DNA from: Bacteroidales bacterium UBA5536
GTDB lineage: Bacteria > Bacteroidota > Bacteroidia > Bacteroidales > F082
Reading direction: 5' to 3'
Assembly (NCBI GenBank): GCA_002426795.1
Contig: DINQ01000015.1
Coordinates: forward strand, 153,609-217,608
Length of the DNA: 64,000 bases
Part shown: in pieces, positions 60,138 to 64,000 of the stretch
Layout of the letters: each line of letters begins with the position of its first letter
Numbering within the stretch: position 1 is the first letter of the stretch
Translations under genes and position numbers: made by a program
The notes under the pieces: generated by a model
Databases searched by the model: none
The model's input: only the letters and a program-made list of their open reading frames with translations
What the model was told of the DNA's origin: nothing

Positions 60138-60827
60138 ATGGATTTTTCCGAAAAATCGAATTGTTCAACCTGTCGCATCAAGTCATGTGCCGTGGAAGTA
60201 CTCGATCAGCATGAATTAGAAATTCTGCAAACAAACTGTTCAGGAGCAAGTTATAAGCGTGGGGAACGAATTTTTCAGCAGGGAACTTTAATTTCGAATA
60301 TCGTGTATGTGAAATCCGGGCTGATCAAGATTCATAAAAAGGGACCCTCAAAAGATCAGATACTGAAGTTGGTTAATCCACCGCGCTTCATTGGTATTCC
60401 AACCATCCTCGGCGACAGGGTCAATCAGTATTCAGCTACAGCAGTTGTTCCCACAGAAGTCTGTTTTATTGTGACGCAGATTTTTAAAACCCTGATTTCG
60501 CGCAATGGCAAATTTGGTCATGAAATCATCAACGGGCTTTGCCAGGATGAGTTACAGTTTTTCGACCGGTCCATCAACCAGATGCAGAAGCAAATTCATG
60601 GCAGGCTGGCAGATGCACTGCTTTATTTTTCGAATGACATATTTTGCGCTGATGCTTTCATTATGCCGCTCACACGTGCTGAATTAGGCGATTTTGTGCA
60701 TACAACCCGCGAAAGCGTGACCCGCACGCTGACTCACTTTAAAAACGATGGACTCATAACCGTTGAGGGTAAAAAAATCACTTTGCAAGATAAGTTTCGC
60801 TTGCAGAAGATTAGCCAGATTGGTTGA
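60138..60827 (+). CDS. Crp/Fnr-family regulator with FNR-type cysteines
   Basis: The 229-residue protein has an N-terminal Cys cluster (Cys9, Cys12, Cys17 in NCSTCRIKSC), a cyclic-nucleotide-binding-like beta roll at about 35-120 and a C-terminal helix-turn-helix at about 175-215. A further cysteine, Cys109 in PTEVCFIV, falls at the place of FNR Cys122. So four cysteines can hold an oxygen-sensitive 4Fe-4S cluster (spacing Cx2Cx4C, one residue shorter than in E. coli FNR). The recognition helix TTRESVTRTL has RExxxR, the CRP pattern, rather than the ExxSR of FNR. A perfect CRP-type palindrome and an FNR-like box lie upstream. The ATG at 60138 is chosen over 60099, which lies before the -7 element. 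Likely role: oxygen- or NO-responsive regulator. Confidence 0.9.
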   Translation: MDFSEKSNCSTCRIKSCAVEVLDQHELEILQTNCSGASYKRGERIFQQGTLISNIVYVKSGLIKIHKKGPSKDQILKLVNPPRFIGIPTILGDRVNQYSATAVVPTEVCFIVTQIFKTLISRNGKFGHEIINGLCQDELQFFDRSINQMQKQIHGRLADALLYFSNDIFCADAFIMPLTRAELGDFVHTTRESVTRTLTHFKNDGLITVEGKKITLQDKFRLQKISQIG

Positions 60828-60835
60828 TTATTACC

Positions 60836-61927
60836 CTATTTGATACTGTTGAAATAAGCGGATAACAAATCGTTTGCACCGATGTAAGCACTGAGTTTCT
60901 GGTTTTTGATGGCCGCCTCTTTCTCAGGTAGAAGTTGCTGAATCAGTTTGTTGCCATAAAAATCTGATTTAAGCCTGTCGTTGATGCTGTCGTGCATTAC
61001 CTGTACTGCCTGCTGAATACGCTTGTGCGACAGAAAACCATTTTGCCGGATGATTTCCAGGTGATTGGTGATCATTTTCCAGGTTTCATCAATGCCCGAA
61101 CCCGTGAGCGCAGAGCAGGTCAACACCTTTGGTTCAACACCTGAGGCTGCTGGCGGAAAAAGGTGCAAGGCACTTTCGCATTCAGCCTTTGCCCGATTTG
61201 CCTTTGCAAGGTTATCGCCATCGGCCTTGTTCACCACAATGCCATCGGCCATTTCCATAATTCCTCGCTTGATACCTTGTAGTTCGTCGCCAGCCCCGCT
61301 GATCAACAACAACAGGAAAAAGTCGACCATGGAATGCACAGCTGTTTCTGACTGACCCACACCTACCGTTTCGACAAAAATGGAGTCGAATCCGGCTGCC
61401 TCGCAGAGGATAATGCTCTCGCGTGTTTTGCGCGCAACCCCACCAAGTGTACCCGATGAAGCCGATGGTCGGATATAGGCATTTGGATGTGCCGAAAGTT
61501 GTTCCATCCTGGTTTTATCTCCCAGAATACTTCCTTTTGAACGTTGGCTGCTGGGATCTATAGCCAATACGGCTACACGCTTTTTTTGTTCGCACAAAAA
61601 CATGCCCAATGCTTCAATGAAAGTGCTTTTACCAGCTCCCGGAACGCCGGTGATGCCCAGCCGGATAGCTTTTCCCGAATGAGGTAAACAGGCGGTAATT
61701 ACTTCCTGAGCAAGCTGTTGATGTGCTGGCAACGCACTTTCAATCAGTGTAATAGCCTTGCTCAGCAAAACCACATCACCCCTTAAGATGCCCTGAATAT
61801 AAACTTCGGCTGGCAACAGCTTCTGCTTCAACGACTTCATTCGTTCCACAGCACTCGCGTTGATGGCTTCTGGTTTTTCAACCCCTTCATTCACACGAAG
61901 TGCGCTTTCTGTTTTTTTCTCTTCCAT
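60836..61927 (-). CDS. meaB: Methylmalonyl-CoA mutase-associated GTPase MeaB
   Basis: The 363-residue GTPase starts MEEKKTESALRVNEG. The G domain has Walker A GVPGAGKST at about 97-105, the block AIDPSSQRSKGSILGDKTRM, and NKADGDN for guanine recognition. MeaB protects and reloads adenosylcobalamin-dependent methylmalonyl-CoA mutase. The mutase genes are not in the window. The ATG at 61927 is preferred; one at 61960 would add eleven residues. It converges on the FNR-like gene with 8 bp between stops. Confidence 0.95.
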   Translation of the reverse strand: MEEKKTESALRVNEGVEKPEAINASAVERMKSLKQKLLPAEVYIQGILRGDVVLLSKAITLIESALPAHQQLAQEVITACLPHSGKAIRLGITGVPGAGKSTFIEALGMFLCEQKKRVAVLAIDPSSQRSKGSILGDKTRMEQLSAHPNAYIRPSASSGTLGGVARKTRESIILCEAAGFDSIFVETVGVGQSETAVHSMVDFFLLLLISGAGDELQGIKRGIMEMADGIVVNKADGDNLAKANRAKAECESALHLFPPAASGVEPKVLTCSALTGSGIDETWKMITNHLEIIRQNGFLSHKRIQQAVQVMHDSINDRLKSDFYGNKLIQQLLPEKEAAIKNQKLSAYIGANDLLSAYFNSIK

Positions 61928-62001
61928 CGCCGATTGATTAATCACGTAAAAATAACACATTCATCATTAACAGATTTTTCACGAATAATGATCAGCCAAA
62001 A

Positions 62002-63798
62002 TTAGTTGGCAATACATTTTCCACTGACCGAAGCGGAACCAGCTCTGATGATATAAAAATACAAGCCTTTGCCATACACAGGTTTTTCCCAGGTATAACG
62101 AACTTTACCAACCGGAAGTTTTCCGAGGTCGACAGATTCAACCAGCATGCCAAGTTGATTAAGGAATTGTATTTGAACCGTTTCGCTAGATTGTAATTCA
62201 AATGCAAGTGTCATTTTGTTTTGGAATGGGTTTGGATAAGCCTTCAACTGCAGAACAACTGGTTGCTCATTTGTTTCGGGTAAATGATCGGGCAATCCGT
62301 CCATGCGGTACTCAACAGCAAAAAGTCCGGAAATGTTAGCCGGAATGGTTAATAAGCGGTTAAGTCCGTCGAAGTTTAAATATGGTTCTGCATCCAATCG
62401 CACAGTAGCTATCCGGAACTTATCGAAATCAACCGCAAGCGGATTCATCCGGATTACGCGATCGTAGGGTGCTGATTCAAAAGCATAAAAAAGTGTTGCT
62501 GTGTCGCGTTGGAGCACCAACTTTGCATATAAGTAGGCATAGTAAGCCGTTTCTATTGAATGGTACCCGGCTTTTCCCTGGCTGCCCTTATTCTCGTCCC
62601 AGTAGCCTCCGTTGTAATAAACCCGACCACCGTCGCGGGCTCTGTCGGCATAAACTTCACCATATTGGTCATCAACGAAATAGCGCATAAAGAAATCCAG
62701 ACTTTCGTCCGCCATTTTCAGGTATTTGACCTCGCGTGTAGTTTCCCAGAGCAATAGACCTGATGTGATGGCCTGTTCCATCTGCCACCAGGCTTTGGCT
62801 GTATCGTAAGCTCCGTACATATACATTTCGCCTGTGAAACGGTCATAATCTTTGTATGGTCCTCCATATTGGTGGTCGTAGCCTTTTGCAAGCACGTGAT
62901 CAACCAACATTTTTGCCGCATCAAGGGTGGCCTGATCGCCAGTTAGTTTGTAAATGCGATTTAAACACCAGGCTGTTTTCAGCACATGTCCCATGATGGT
63001 GCGCCTTTCCGAATTTTTTTCAATCCAGTTGCTGTTGTATTCTTCGGCAAAACCAATGCCTGTCGGAACCATTGTCGGAATTAGCTTTTCGATGATGTTA
63101 TCACGCATTGTGATTAATCTGTCCCGGTATTTCTCATCGCCGGTTAACAGCCATAAATTCCACAAATGCGTGGTGATGGCATCAACGGTGGCATTAAAGC
63201 TTTTGCCGTTTCCATATTGTCCGTTTCGATCGACCAAATCAAAATAACCCTGCAGATTGTCACGTTCATCCCAAAGTGCAGTTTCGTTGAAAGCCAGCCC
63301 ATCATTGAGTCTTTGGAATTCAATTGAGTCCTGAGTGGCCTCCCAGTATGCCATTAGTCCCAGCAATGCATAGTGCTGATCGAAAGCTGTTTTGGAGCCC
63401 GTATATGGATTGCCACCGTTACGCTGCGAGCTGGCAAACCAACCACCGTAGGTATTGTCCCAAAGATTGTTGTTCATGAAATCGAGGGCAGATTTCGCTT
63501 TTATCAAATAGGAGGTATCGCCGGTGAGCATGAAAGCCCTGCTGAAACCATAGGCGTTTCGCGACAGGGACACCAATCCTTTTTTATTGTAATTCAACAC
63601 ATTGCCTGTGCGGCCGATATCCATGAAATAGCCTCCGTACTGTGGATCCTCTGTTTGAGACCAGAAGTTGGCGCAATCTTTTACATAGTCGATGAGCAAT
63701 TCGGGCTCGTTGAAATATTGACTCGTGGTGTTATATTGAGCAAACAACTGTGTGGCGACGAAGAGTTGAAAAACGAAAAAAAGGACGAGTTTTTTCAT
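62002..63798 (-). CDS. Secreted AGE-fold (alpha/alpha)6-barrel protein with T9SS domain
   Basis: The 598-residue protein has a signal peptide (KKLVLFFVFQLFVATQLFAQ). Residues about 20-430 resemble N-acylglucosamine 2-epimerase-like barrels: YGGYFMDIGRTG, RNAYGFSRAFML, YGGWFASSQR, AFDQHYALLGLMAYWEA, GHVLKTAWCLNRIY and YGGPYKDYDR. The last 80 residues are a T9SS type A domain (KAYPNPFQNKM, then GKGLYFYIIRAGSASVSG). Such secreted barrels can be sugar epimerases, glycoside hydrolases or lyases; the acid and base residues cannot be assigned. The ATG at 63798 begins the signal peptide; one at 63819 would add seven residues. Confidence 0.87.
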   Translation of the reverse strand: MKKLVLFFVFQLFVATQLFAQYNTTSQYFNEPELLIDYVKDCANFWSQTEDPQYGGYFMDIGRTGNVLNYNKKGLVSLSRNAYGFSRAFMLTGDTSYLIKAKSALDFMNNNLWDNTYGGWFASSQRNGGNPYTGSKTAFDQHYALLGLMAYWEATQDSIEFQRLNDGLAFNETALWDERDNLQGYFDLVDRNGQYGNGKSFNATVDAITTHLWNLWLLTGDEKYRDRLITMRDNIIEKLIPTMVPTGIGFAEEYNSNWIEKNSERRTIMGHVLKTAWCLNRIYKLTGDQATLDAAKMLVDHVLAKGYDHQYGGPYKDYDRFTGEMYMYGAYDTAKAWWQMEQAITSGLLLWETTREVKYLKMADESLDFFMRYFVDDQYGEVYADRARDGGRVYYNGGYWDENKGSQGKAGYHSIETAYYAYLYAKLVLQRDTATLFYAFESAPYDRVIRMNPLAVDFDKFRIATVRLDAEPYLNFDGLNRLLTIPANISGLFAVEYRMDGLPDHLPETNEQPVVLQLKAYPNPFQNKMTLAFELQSSETVQIQFLNQLGMLVESVDLGKLPVGKVRYTWEKPVYGKGLYFYIIRAGSASVSGKCIAN

Positions 63799-63911
63799 GG
63801 ATTGTATTATAGCTTGCAAAATAACACAAATTCGAAAGAAAAGGGCTGTTGAAAATTTGCTTCAAGACAAAAGGGGAATTTTCCTGCCTTTTTGAATTAT
63901 CGGCTAATATG

Positions 63912-63942
63912 TTGACCAATGTTTTAAAAAGGATTACTTTTG
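63912..63942 (+). promoter_or_regulatory. Promoter of the tRNA-Lys gene
   Basis: TTG at 63912-63914 (in TTGACC) and TACTTTTG at 63935-63942 with 20 bp between fit the Bacteroidota consensus. The tRNA starts 10 bp after the -7 element, right where a short 5' leader is expected. Confidence 0.65.
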
Positions 63943-63952
63943 CAGGCCAAAA

Positions 63953-64000
63953 CTCTCCGTAGCTCAGCTGGCAGAGCAGCTGACTCTTAATCAGCGGGCC
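63953..64000 (+). tRNA. tRNA-Lys (CTT), cut by the window edge
   Basis: The first 48 bases are present. They show the 5' acceptor strand (63953-63959), the D arm (from TAGCTCAG) and an anticodon arm with stem GCTGA/TCAGC around the loop CTCTTAA, so the anticodon is CTT at 63986-63988. The variable, T and 3' acceptor parts lie beyond the window. Confidence 0.88.

Noticed and set aside
1..64000. CRISPR arrays, insertion sequences, prophage genes and rRNA
   Set aside because: No regularly spaced repeats, transposase, integrase, phage structural genes or rRNA sequence were found on either strand.

Overview
The window is a chromosomal segment of a Bacteroidota bacterium, probably an anaerobic or facultative, protein-degrading member of the Bacteroidales side of the phylum. 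The signs are secreted proteins ending in type IX secretion (T9SS) sorting domains, TAnnTTTG-type -7 promoter elements, starts without Shine-Dalgarno sequences, an S46 dipeptidyl-peptidase, and oxygen-sensitive enzymes (glycyl radical and radical SAM). It is mostly ordinary core genome, densely packed on both strands. I see no insertion sequence, prophage, CRISPR array or rRNA; one tRNA-Lys is cut by the right edge.

Layout. 0-6 kb: a truncated cytochrome-type lipoprotein diverges from a sulfide:quinone oxidoreductase-like flavoprotein, which is followed by an unnamed 52-residue protein; then an outer-membrane protein, HemW and YceI. 6-17 kb: a sensor kinase, an S9 peptidase, ribF-asd, two large surface proteins and a CPBP protease. 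17-20 kb: a patch of small genes (Gdx-like exporter, small membrane protein, XRE regulator, RelE/ParE toxin-antitoxin pair) with unexplained DNA between them. 20-33 kb: radA-ndh, DPP11, pabB/pabC, a secreted nuclease, lipB-lipA, polyphosphate glucokinase and T9SS cargo. 33-38 kb: ldcA, metG, yraN, and an SDR / flavin reductase / DUF429 run. 38-46 kb, all on the minus strand: glycyl-radical activase, a trans-4-hydroxyproline dehydratase (HypD)-type enzyme, a 2Fe-2S ferredoxin and a 1325-residue hybrid kinase. 46-55 kb: a conserved protein of unknown function, ppnP, thpR, a small lipoprotein, a SprT-like protein, mannose-1-phosphate guanylyltransferase, a subtilisin and mlaEF-cvpA. 55-60 kb: a LiaF-like protein with a LytS/LytTR-type two-component pair, then glutamine synthetase. 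60-64 kb: an FNR-like regulator with CRP- and FNR-type palindromes upstream, meaB, a secreted AGE-fold protein and tRNA-Lys.

How it fits together. Several genes suit peptide use under low oxygen: the subtilisin, DPP11 and S9 peptidases release peptides and amino acids, and the HypD-type enzyme would open hydroxyproline to the proline pool. The FNR-like protein is a candidate oxygen-responsive regulator. The most rewarding places to look further are the HypD cluster, the FNR-like gene with its operators, the small protein behind the SQR-like gene, the LiaF-like three-gene unit, and the SDR that has lost its catalytic tyrosine.
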